NCBI GenBank assembly: GCA_054601695.1 | Contig: BAAHQB010000099.1 | Location: 248,001 to 312,000, forward strand | Reading direction: 5' to 3' | DNA: 64,000 bases | DNA from: Amorphochlora amoebiformis | Lineage: Eukaryota > Cercozoa > Chlorarachniophyceae | Shown here: positions 20,319-64,000 of the stretch, piece after piece | How positions within the stretch are numbered: position 1 is the first letter of the stretch | How the letters are laid out: every line of letters begins with the position of its first letter | Made by a program: the position numbers and the translations under genes | The notes under the pieces: model-generated | Seen by the model: only the letters and a program-made list of their open reading frames with translations | Told to the model about the DNA's origin: nothing | The model's database searches: none

Positions 20319-21132
20319 ACGTATGTTCATTAGCTATGATACACTACTGTATTCTCTCAAAAAAGGAAAGAAATCAAGCAGTCAAGCATGTAGCATGCGG
20401 CATGGCGATTTTTTACCTCCTCGATAATCTTGAGCTCCTGCGCCACACACCTCCGCTTCCCATTTTCAATCTTAGCACAAACCAAAATCCCAATGCTACC
20501 TGATGACGACCCGGACGACAATGTGCGAGACAGATTTTCAGGTGAGAGTCGAAAGACGGGACCCTCAAACATTCCCGAGATATCCATGCTCTGTGCGTTG
20601 GAAGCGAGGGCGTTGAGAGACTTTGCAACAGATAACCCATCCAGGGGTACTGATTTCCAAAGTGTTGCCGTAACGCCGAAGCACGACAATAGGGGCGTTA
20701 AGATTGCACCGGCGTGGAGCCACACCTGCTCTGGGCCGGAAATCTGTGTGTGGGTAAGGGGTAGGTTTATGAAAATGAAATTCTGAGTCAGCTGTGTGTT
20801 GAAAGACTGTCCCTAGGTACAGTATGGCGGAAAGGTTTAGAGATTGACATGTTCGGAAACTAAATTAAAGGACAAATGCGTGAAAAGAAAACGAAACATG
20901 GTGGGCTGTAGACCTTCACGCAGTCCATCGGAAGCGGGGAAGATGACGGATGCAGTGTAGCGGGAGAAATTGATGGATGTAGTGTAGTGGGAGAAATTGT
21001 AGTCGAGGGAAGGGATGGATTTGCGGTCTGGGTGGGGTTGCATATGTTTGGATAGTTACGAGATAGATATAATTCATCCAATATATATATATATATACAT
21101 ATATTAATGTTTAAATATGTATGTGTGCATAC

Positions 21133-21167
<35 letters not shown>

Positions 21168-21516
21168 TATAATACATATTTACATGTAGAATATGTATGT
21201 ATACATTATAATGTGTGTATGTGTATATATGTATGCAATGTGTGCATGTGTATACTGTTACAGCATGTAGAGCTAGCGGAACCTATAGCTAGTTAACTAC
21301 GCAGCGGCTGGCTAGACTACTGTTGGTTCCTTAGAGTATACGAGTAGTAGCAGAACTTTTGGAACCCAGGAAATCCTCGGAACCTATAACTTCCGGAGGA
21401 AGTAAGAAAGGAGAAAGGAAGTATCCCACTACAGCACAAAAGTTACATAATCATTCGTCATAATCCAAACGGACTTGAATCGAACTCTGGACTACCATCT
21501 ACTATGCCACTGGGCT

Positions 21517-21563
<47 letters not shown>

Positions 21564-21602
21564 TATACGTATATATATATATATATATAAATATATTTAT
21601 AT

Positions 21603-21667
<65 letters not shown>

Positions 21668-21685
21668 GCATATGTAAGTTACGTA

Positions 21686-21745
<60 letters not shown>

Positions 21746-21765
21746 ACGTAACTTACATATGCATA

Positions 21766-21804
<39 letters not shown>

Positions 21805-22479
21805 TTTTTATATGACATAGGACTGTGGGGTGTGATGTAACCAGGGGTTCCGATGTCGGAGCCGCGGTCGGAGATCTCGAGGGTTCGCAGGTCTTCGGGG
21901 AGTCTGTAGGAGAACATGTCGTTGAGCTAGGCGAACATGTCACGGGAACTTGGGAGGGGCCCTCGCTAGACGGATTCGATGTCGGAGCCACGGTCGGAGA
22001 TCTCGAGGGTTCGCAGGTCTTCGGGGAAGCTGTCGTTGAGCTAGGCGAGCATGTCACGGGAGCTTGGGAGGGGCCCTCGATAGACGGGTTCGATGTCGGA
22101 GCCACGGTCGGAGATCTCGAGGGTACGCAGGTCTTCGGGGAGGCTGTAGGAGAACATGTCGTTGAGCTAGGCGAACGTGTCAAGGGAGATGGGGAGGGGT
22201 CCTTGGTAGACGGGTGTAATGTAATTGGTGTGCGGGATAGGGGGGATTGTGAGGTTGGAAAAATGGTTTTCGGGGAGAGCGAGGTTGGGTGAATCGTAGA
22301 TGGATCAAATGTCGTTGGTGAATAGGTTATGGTTGGGGCGAGTGAGGTCGGGGAATAGGATGTAGGTGTCATCGTGTATGGAGAGCTCGAGGTTGGGTGG
22401 ATGCTTATTGGGTGGCCTGGATTTAGATATTTTGATGCTTTGTACATATATGTACATACATCTATATAATATACATATG

Positions 22480-22520
<41 letters not shown>

Positions 22521-23087
22521 TATACGCGTAAACTTTGCCCAAGAAAATAACATGGAAGAGTACAATATAAAACTCGAACGAAAGGAAAAGGTAAGGGGTT
22601 ACACAGTACGGTGACCTGAGGTCGGAGACAAGGTAGGCGATCTCGAAAAAGTAGGCCCTCTCGTGGGCGTATTCGACGTTGGTGACATTGAGACTGGACT
22701 TATTGTGACAGGAGAGGGGGACGGAGATCCGGTCGGACACTTGGTCGGATTGTGAACATGTGGATTGTGCGCATGTGGATTGTGCGCATGTGGATTGTGC
22801 GCATGTGGATTGTGCGCATGTGGATGGTGGTTATGTTTTTTCTTCGAAAGAATTGATGCGAAAACTGGAACTTCATGTAGAGATTCTACATTGTTTTCCA
22901 AGTTATCGTTCACACTCTCGATAATTTGCTTGGAATCAGACTGGGGGATAGATGGTATTTGTATTGGATTGTTTTGAGATGAAGAGATTGTCGTCCATAC
23001 GCTTGAAGTAGATGCACACGACGGAGATATGCATAGTAGGAAGGCAACCCACAACCCGATTGTCGAACTCATCTTTTGTAAATACAT
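8954..23087 (-). CDS. Adhesion-GPCR-like receptor: stalk + REJ-like + GPS + TOM1-like 7TM + RS-rich tail
   Basis: Predicted type I-oriented surface receptor of about 1,880 residues. Exons in transcript order: 23087-22616, 22416-21842, 21027-20914, 20812-20417, 19704-~19525, 19331-19275, 18523-18087, 17748-16948, 16660-16600, 16056-15983, 15882-15844, 15737-15700, 15664-15400, 14392-14218, 14134-13969, 13861-13588, 13391-13243, 12332-12227, 12153-12116, 11776-11686, 11485-11300, 11138-11076, 10986-10796, 9659-8954. Phases close at every junction except the donor of exon 5 (near 19,525), which needs phase 1 and was not resolved. The order is signal peptide, low-complexity stalk, REJ-like modules, GAIN-like region with GPS, seven hydrophobic segments, basic Ser/Arg tail. 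Met at 23072 is an alternative start giving a cleaner signal peptide. Exon boundaries are my own reading. Domain names follow recognised motifs, not a search. Confidence 0.85.
9715..10740. repeat. (TA)n-rich last intron of the receptor gene
   Basis: Intron 23 (about 1.1 kb) consists almost entirely of (TA)n, ATAC and ATGT runs. No conserved island is visible. Confidence 0.85.
10796..13391 (-). CDS. Receptor part 4: seven-TM domain resembling THH1/TOM1/TOM3 (exons 17-23)
   Basis: Exons 13391-13243, 12332-12227, 12153-12116, 11776-11686, 11485-11300, 11138-11076 and 10986-10796 give seven hydrophobic segments. They are around [64 protein letters not shown] running into [44 protein letters not shown] and [17 protein letters not shown], plus a further hydrophobic stretch [18 protein letters not shown]. 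The order, the Gln-rich TM3/4 edge followed by a K/R-P loop, and the short RSRFW loop resemble the plant THH1/TOM1/TOM3 7TM family more than animal class B GPCRs. This is recognition by eye. The last exon has two phase-2 donors 12 nt apart (10808 and 10796). Reading through both reaches a stop at about 10,763, so a short-tailed form is possible. Confidence 0.75.
13588..16660 (-). CDS. Receptor part 3: GAIN-like region and GPS motif (exons 9-16)
   Basis: Eight exons (61, 74, 39, 38, 265, 175, 166 and 274 nt) join in frame. Helical pieces such as [16 protein letters not shown] and [14 protein letters not shown] precede a beta-rich Ser/Thr region. The last exon ends with the GPS signature: two Cys/Trp elements ([17 protein letters not shown]) then [11 protein letters not shown]. 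In GAIN-GPS proteins autocleavage falls after His-Leu before Thr/Ser; the HLT triplet needed for this is intact (around 13,600-13,612). Four Cys of the GPS fold are visible. This is the most diagnostic domain of the gene and fixes its membrane topology: extracellular, directly before the first TM segment. Confidence 0.9.
16948..20812 (-). CDS. Receptor part 2: REJ/PKD-like ectodomain (exons 4-8)
   Basis: Exons 20812-20417, 19704-~19525, 19331-19275, 18523-18087 and 17748-16948 encode about 620 residues of beta-rich sequence. The piece [14 protein letters not shown] followed by [14 protein letters not shown] fits the Trp/Cys core of REJ (receptor for egg jelly) modules. [10 protein letters not shown] and [14 protein letters not shown] fit the PKD/REJ strand pattern. 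REJ domains occur next to GPS sites in polycystin-1 and sperm receptors, which agrees with the GPS exon downstream. Several N-x-S/T sites are present (ANMTS, VNITL). The exon 5 to exon 6 junction is unresolved: exon 6 needs phase 1 to give [20 protein letters not shown], but the obvious donors of exon 5 are phase 0 or 2. A micro-exon or a weak GC donor may be missing. Confidence 0.75.
20914..23087 (-). CDS. Receptor part 1: signal peptide and low-complexity stalk (exons 1-3)
   Basis: Exon 1 encodes a hydrophobic leader ([14 protein letters not shown]). An acidic/Ser linker and a run of HNPHA pentapeptides follow, coded by an 18-base tandem repeat at about 22,755-22,825. Exon 2 (191 codons) is almost only Ser, Pro and Thr, with SPT words and Cys. 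At about 21,850-22,180 it contains three copies of a roughly 40-residue unit with [12 protein letters not shown] and PSSTT. Exon 3 continues with [15 protein letters not shown]. Such stalks in stramenopile and other protist surface proteins are usually extended and heavily O-glycosylated; glycosylation here is inference. The spliced frame closes (472, 575 and 114 nt). Confidence 0.8.
21250..21525 (-). mobile_element. tRNA-derived SINE, copy 1
   Basis: On the - strand a tRNA-like head starts near 21,521. It has an A-box-like TTAGCCCAGTGG and a B-box-like GAGTTCGATTC spaced as in a tRNA gene, then the family-specific CCGTTTGGATTATGAC and a body with paired GGAACC/GGTTCC pieces. It lies in intron 2 of the receptor gene. 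The same 16-base core occurs in copies at 35.4 kb and 61.9 kb. Confidence 0.7.
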
Positions 23088-23360
23088 AAATGTGCAAATT
23101 TACAAAATGAGTATAAAACTATAGATCAACGAATGTCACATCACAACGATTTCTCTATCCCGCTCATTGTTCTCTGTTGGTTCCAAGTTGTGGTGCATGA
23201 ACTGTAAGTACATGAGAAGGATGTTTTGAGAGAATTATGTCCCTGAGTGGAAGCAGATTCTGGTCGGCATGTCGTGCAGGAGTTTACCTTACGAGCTGTA
23301 AATAATATGGGTTATCAGATGATCCACTCTTTGCAATTGTACGTTTCAAGATTACAGTCC

Positions 23361-23621
23361 TTAAGCATTCGTAGAGAGGTTTTGTTCTTTCAACCTGAAG
23401 AGCTTGAAAATCGATAACAGTCTATTAATTATATGTTGGACATTCTTAGTGAATTTCAGAGAGAACCGAACATTTTCGAACCGTTCCAGAAAAATACCCA
23501 TTGCGGGGAACACGGCGGGGTCACTGGGGTGGGACCGGTGGGTGCATTCGTTGTTCGCGGAATTTAGATTTGATCCGATTAAATTTATTTTCCTATTAAG
23601 AATATCGCGAGTAGTCGTCAC
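23361..23621 (-). CDS. Hypothetical ORF, doubtful
   Basis: An 86-codon frame in non-repetitive sequence between the receptor and transporter genes. The C-terminal half is basic and hydrophobic (SLKFTKNVQHIINRLL). There is no known family and no clear splice signal. The complementary strand is also open over 23,404-23,703. It could be a small gene, or 5' flanking sequence of the receptor gene that happens to be open. Confidence 0.25.
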   Translation of the reverse strand: MTTTRDILNRKINLIGSNLNSANNECTHRSHPSDPAVFPAMGIFLERFENVRFSLKFTKNVQHIINRLLSIFKLFRLKEQNLSTNA

Positions 23622-24059
23622 GTGTCACCGGGATCGTCACCGACAAGATATAAAAAAAGAAACAAACTTTTCGCACATTGGGTCGCCATGGTCATGGACT
23701 TGACGGCTCAAAGTACCCACAACCGGTAAAGTGAACAAGAGCGCGAAAAGATAACTTCCTTAATTTATCGGCTGCATCTGGTATGTCCTTATCAGGCTAA
23801 TATTGTCTTTCATATCCAAATCTCCTAGTTCTGTACATCTTGTGGACATATCTATGTATATTCATGTACAAATATAATATATTTTTATGTAAATATTCAT
23901 AAATATATGTGTATGTCATTGTTATATAATGTTAGGGTTGGGTCGAGTTACGGTTGTTAGGCTGGGGATAGGGTTAGGGTTAGGGTTAGTGTTGTTAGGG
24001 TTAGGGTTAATACACTTTTTTTCTCTCTCTCTTTCCTTCTCTCTCTCTCTTTCCCTCTA

Positions 24060-24096
<37 letters not shown>

Positions 24097-24198
24097 GAGA
24101 GTGTATGTATACTATATATGTATACTCCAGACATGTGTTATATATATATATATATATGTATGTATATATATTATATATAAATATCTATATATATGTAC

Positions 24199-24249
<51 letters not shown>

Positions 24250-24490
24250 TACATATACATATATACATATGCACACACATAATTATATGCACATATAAAT
24301 ACATATACATATAAATATACACATATATATATATATACATATATATTTATACATATATATTCATAACCTATATACATATAATATATAATATATATATAAA
24401 AATATATAATATCTTACATCCTTCTTCAGGCCACCTAGGGTAAGACAGTAAGGGTTAGGGTTAGGATTCTAGGATTAGGGTTACATATAT
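23622..24490. other. Intergenic: promoter-proximal unique DNA, TTAGGG-like and CT tracts, (TA)n
   Basis: 23,622-23,930 is unique AT-rich sequence. 23,930-24,010 is degenerate TTAGGG repeat, 24,018-24,095 is CT-rich, and 24,130-24,400 is (TA)n. A second short TTAGGG tract lies at 24,448-24,483. No gene is seen. Confidence 0.7.
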
Positions 24491-25165
24491 ATACATATAT
24501 ATATATATAGACTGTCAAGAAACCAAACATCGCGTCTTGTCTGTCAAGACATCCCACGTAGTCTAGGTAGTGTCTTGTTAGTCTTGAGTCTTGACTCTTG
24601 ACTATCAAGACACCCCACGTCGCATCTGGCTGTCAAGCTTGCTAGACGTCCCCAGATATACTAGTATACCTCTTCTATCAAAGAGCTCAGCATTAATCTA
24701 GTAATATTTAGACTCTTTTTCAATCATCCGACCAAGTTTTAGATATATCTAGTATATCCAATTCTCCTAGTATCGGTCGATGACTCGGTATAGAGATAGA
24801 TTCTACTAGTCTAGTATAATCTAGATAATACATCTCCATGATACTTGATCTTGTACGCGATTCCTAGGATTCGTTAATAACTAGTCATCGGATCTCATAC
24901 TAGTCATATGTGTTGTACTGCGGTACACGTACTGTGTAAGTCTAGTCTAGTAAGTAGATCCAGAGTAATTTAGGTAATTTAACTTAGCTAGCTTAATTCT
25001 AGACTTTAAGGCTTGTTTGAAGTCAACTAGCTAGACTAGGTCTAGACTTTAAGGCTTGTTTGAAGTCAACTAGCTAGACTAGGTCTAGACTTTAAGGCTT
25101 GTTTGAATTCAACTAGCAAGACCAGGTCAAGTCAAATATATGTGTCACGGTTCATTTTTATACTA
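24490..25165. repeat. CTAG-rich island with a 43-bp tandem repeat (3 copies)
   Basis: Positions about 25,000-25,130 carry three copies of a 43-base unit containing GACTTTAAGGCTTGTTTGAA and AACTAGCTAGACTAGG. The preceding 500 bases are rich in CTAG, TCAAGAC and GTCTTG words, including repeated CTTG(T)CTGTCAAGAC stretches. The island lies 3' of the transporter gene, as the 8.4-8.9 kb island lies 3' of the receptor gene. Confidence 0.75.
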
Positions 25166-25326
25166 ATAGTTATAATTCGTAATTAACTGATTTAACCTAG
25201 TTGAACAGACGTTCAACGTCCGGCAAATCATCTCCATCATCTCGATCCGATCCACATCGAATACTAAAGATGTTCGGCTGCGTGCTGGAAAGTGGTCGGC
25301 CACAGTGATAGAATTCGTAATTGTAA

Positions 25327-40547
<15,221 letters not shown>

Positions 40548-40705
40548 ATTTTACCTTGTAGGTAGTTTTGTGGATCTAACGTAGGGTTAGGGTTAGGATC
40601 AGATTATTCAGCATGTCTTAGTCCGAGGACCATTGAGGGTTAGGGTCAGGGTTAGGGTTAGGGTTAGGGTTAGGGTAAGGTTAAGATTGGTTAGGGTTGA
40701 GGTTG

Positions 40706-40737
<32 letters not shown>

Positions 40738-42098
40738 GTATATATATTGGAATTTTATGGCTATATGATACTATACCCGTTCAATTTTCACACACAAGTC
40801 TAAATGTTTTCACAGAAAACACAAACATGCGAAGGCACGCACGCACGCACACGCACACGCACACGCAAACACATACGCAGTTGAAACTGATGTAGTGTAT
40901 GTACACACAAAAGCTGCGTCATACACGATCATTATCCATAGGGTGCGTGAGATGTGATCTCGTCGTGTGTACTGTACTACTGTCTGTCTGTGTGTCTACG
41001 CCCGCGTATTTACGTTATGTTCAGAGCTGTTTGTTTTGTAAATCGTTGTATACATGTTTTGTGAATAGTTGTATACATATGTGTGAGTGCGTGTGTGTGA
41101 GAGTTGATCGATGCGTGAGTTTGCATGGCTGGGCTTGGAGTGATATAGAATGATTTATACATGTAGACATAGCTGGACTCCAGGTTATGCTTCTGTTTTA
41201 ATACCACTATATATATGAATAGTATACATACACATATACATACATATGTAAAACATAGGCATATATCTGCGAAACCCTTTCCCTTTCCCACGGAAGCTAA
41301 CGAAACCTTTCCAAAACCCCGCCCGAGCTACGTAAGCGAAAAATGAACAATCAAAATCAACCGATACTATTGTGTTATAGGGAATTGACCGAAATTTAAA
41401 ATTTAAGTGAGTTAGAGAAGGGGGGGGTTGGAACCTCTTTCCTTCCGGTGTCGGGTCGGCCGGACGGATTTCCACGTGGACGATAATTGCATATTGAATA
41501 TGAGATATATTGTATATCTTATTCTAAATATTGGAATAATATTCTAATTATATTGAATATTTTTGATATGTGAATATATTACACTCATATATTAGCATAA
41601 GACTAAAAGATATCCATATATAACAAATAAGATATCATAATAAGACGAATTAATATTAACATATTTCTTATTTTCCCGGCTTCCAAATATTCTCCGTGGT
41701 CAGACCTCTCATGTATGTTGTCTTCCCCCCCCCCCCTACGTTTCGATGATATATTTAACTCGAATCAAAAATAAATCTCCAAAACTTCCCAGGGTAAAAG
41801 AATTGCGACTTGAGAGCGAAAAAAACCGAATTGTAAGCGAAAAAATCTGAATTTAATTCTTCCATACCCCCACTTTTCTGAGTATCATTCTTAGACCTAA
41901 GTATGGAAACATGTTTTATCGTTATTACTCTGAGCTAAAGTATGTCTTTCGTGAAGAAAATGTCGGCGATATTACCAGGACACATTCGAAATTCGTCTTG
42001 ACCCCCTCCCAAACTATAACCCTAGCCGAAAAAATAAATTGAGAGCTGGTTCTAAGGGTTATGTGCTTATTTTTTATTCATTTATCTCTAGTGCTTCA

Positions 42099-42158
<60 letters not shown>

Positions 42159-42242
42159 ATATAGAAATGTATATATTTTAATGCCCATCGTAAGAGGATT
42201 ATTTCTCTGTGTTATAGCCTCCGGTTTTATATGGATGTATAA

Positions 42243-42282
<40 letters not shown>

Positions 42283-42309
42283 ACGCACATATAAATATAT
42301 ATGTATATA

Positions 42310-42363
<54 letters not shown>

Positions 42364-42495
42364 GTATATGTATGACACACATATAGATAAGTATATGTAT
42401 GTGTATATATTGTATATATGTGTATGTATGTGGGACACACATGTGATAAATATATACATTTATATATGTATGCATGTATATGTGTACACACACAT

Positions 42496-42550
<55 letters not shown>

Positions 42551-42622
42551 AAGATGAATATATATATATATATATATAGATATATAAATATAATATATAT
42601 ACATACATATATATATAAACAG
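40548..42622. promoter_or_regulatory. Intergenic region between divergent genes (promoter region by position)
   Basis: No element was identified with certainty. 40,580-40,705 is TTAGGG-rich and carries a 40-base sequence repeated at 45.4 kb. 40,830-40,880 is a CACACG run. 40,900-41,160 and 41,265-42,060 are unique, AT-rich and non-coding by eye, with C10 at 41,728-41,737 and repeated GAGCGAAAAAA words. 42,095-42,600 is (TA)n. Promoters for the transporter (- strand) and the GTPase gene (+ strand) should lie here. That is inferred only from gene orientation. Confidence 0.4.
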
Positions 42623-62736
<20,114 letters not shown>

Positions 62737-64000
62737 GTAACCCTAACCCTAACCCTAACCGCAACCCTAACCCTAACCCTAACCCTAACCCTAACCCGGA
62801 CCCTAACCCTAACCCCAATATAACCCTAATTCCAACCCGAGATCTATCGCGAATCCTAATCATAATACTGAGTTTAATACGACCCAGACCCTACTCTCAT
62901 CCTAACCCTAACCCTAATTCTAAACCTAACCCTAATTCCTAACCCTAACATTACCCTAAAGATGGTACCTTTGAACGACAAGAACTCTAACCTTAACCCT
63001 ACCTCTTAGCCCTCACCGTAACCCTAACCCTAACCGTAACTCGTAACCCTAACATTGACCCTAAACTAAAAGATGTACCATTGAAAAACTCCTGACATTC
63101 AAGCTCTAACCTAACCGTACTGTAACCTAAGCCTAGGCCTACCTCGAACCCTAACCCTAACCCTAACCCTAACCCTAACCCTAACCCTAACCCTAAACAT
63201 TATCCAAGCGCAATCCCAAGCCCTAATCCTAACCCTAACCCTATTTCTAACTATAATTCTAACCCTAACCTATCGGAAAGATAACCTTAATCCAAATTCG
63301 ACTCTAACCCTAACGGTAACCCTTGGCACTTACCCTAAACCTAATCTTAATCCTAACCCCCTAACCCTAACCCTAATCCTAATCCTAACCCCCTAACCCT
63401 AACCCTAACCCTAATCCTAACCCTAACCCTAACCCTAACCCAAATCCTAACCCTAATCCTAACCCTAACCCTAATGGATCCCTAACCCTAACCCTAAAGG
63501 TAGTACCATCGAAAAGAATCTCATATCAGAGCCCTAGCCCTAACCCTAACCCTGACCCTACCCCTAACCCTAGCCCTAACCCTAATCTATAGGTAGTACC
63601 ATCGAAAAGAATCTAATATCAGAGCCCTAACCCTAAACCTAACCCTAAGCCTAACCCTAACCCTAACCCTAATTTAAAGGTAGTACCATCGAAAGAATCT
63701 CATATCAGAGCCCTAACCCTAAACCTAACCCTAAGCCTAACCCTAACCCTAACCCTAACCCTAATCTAAAGGTAGTACCATCGAAAAGAATCTCACATCA
63801 GAGCCCTAACCCTAACCCTAACCCTGACCCTAACCCAAACCCTAGCCCTAACCCTAATCTATAGGTAGTACCATCGAAAAGAATCTAATATCAGAGCCCT
63901 AACCCTAAACCTAACCCTAAGCCTAACCCTAACCCTAACCCTAATTTAAAGGTAGTACCATCGAAAAGAATCTCATATCAGAGCCCTAACCCTAAACCTA
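62737..64000. repeat. CCCTAA array carrying at least six copies of an exon edge
   Basis: The last visible GTPase intron begins GTAACCCTAACCC at its donor and stays CCCTAA to the window end. From 63,499 a block AAAGGTAGTACCATCGAAAA + GAATCTCATATCAGAG recurs at about 63,499, 63,591, 63,677, 63,769, 63,862 and 63,950. Two older copies lie near 62,959 and 63,071. In phase 0 it reads VVPSKRISYQ, which fits the residues after LTPIELDV in this family. The intact exon is expected beyond 64,000. Confidence 0.85.

Noticed and set aside
21455-21521. Functional tRNA gene
   Set aside because: A and B boxes are present but the acceptor and anticodon stems do not pair well by eye, and the downstream body is shared with other copies, so it is a SINE head.
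21825-22292. + strand 155-codon repeat frame with [12 protein letters not shown]
   Set aside because: Antisense of the Ser/Pro/Thr stalk exon; periodic because the exon is internally repeated.

Overview
The window is eukaryotic nuclear DNA. It is dominated by (TA)n microsatellites, interstitial TTAGGG/CCCTAA arrays, CT/GA tracts and tRNA-derived SINEs. Coding sequence lies in many short exons (32-801 nt) joined by GT-AG introns and one clear GC-AG intron. The TTAGGG-type repeat, the Ser/Pro/Thr-rich stalk protein, a GPS receptor with a TOM1-like 7TM domain, a TMEM144-like transporter and a YqeH/NOA1 GTPase with a signal-peptide-like leader suggest a unicellular alga or protist. A stramenopile is my best guess. 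The lineage is inference.

Layout. (1) 1-2.67 kb: repeats. (2) About 2.67-7.45 kb, + strand: tentative Ser/Pro-rich gene whose six candidate exons keep one reading phase. (3) 7.45-8.95 kb: tandem duplications and a CTAG-rich island. (4) 8,954-23,087, - strand: about 24 exons for a roughly 1,880-residue receptor: signal peptide, His/Asn and Ser/Pro/Thr stalk, REJ-like region, GAIN-like region with GPS, seven TM segments like THH1/TOM1/TOM3, and an Arg/Ser-rich tail. (5) 23.1-25.3 kb: intergenic, with a second CTAG-rich island. (6) 25,327-40,547, - strand: a complete 16-exon, 342-residue TMEM144-like transporter, rebuilt with every splice phase closing. (7) 40.5-42.6 kb: intergenic region between divergently transcribed genes. 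(8) 42,623 to beyond the window, + strand: a YqeH/NOA1-type circularly permuted GTPase with a leader exon and a possible PDZ-like segment. Its G-motif order is NKVD, SSS, GAANVGKSS, PGTT, DTPG. The window ends in its next intron.

The least expected feature is how the introns are built. Many contain tandem arrays of decayed copies of the adjacent exon edge with its splice site. Donor-side copies lie downstream of the intact exon and acceptor-side copies lie upstream of it. In other introns (TA)n or telomere-type repeats touch the splice site directly, so the repeat supplies part of GTATAT..., ...TATATAG, GTAACCCTAACC... or ...CCTAG. I give this as the main candidate for an undescribed process: intron growth by boundary duplication plus repeat capture. 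No functional link between the genes is apparent.
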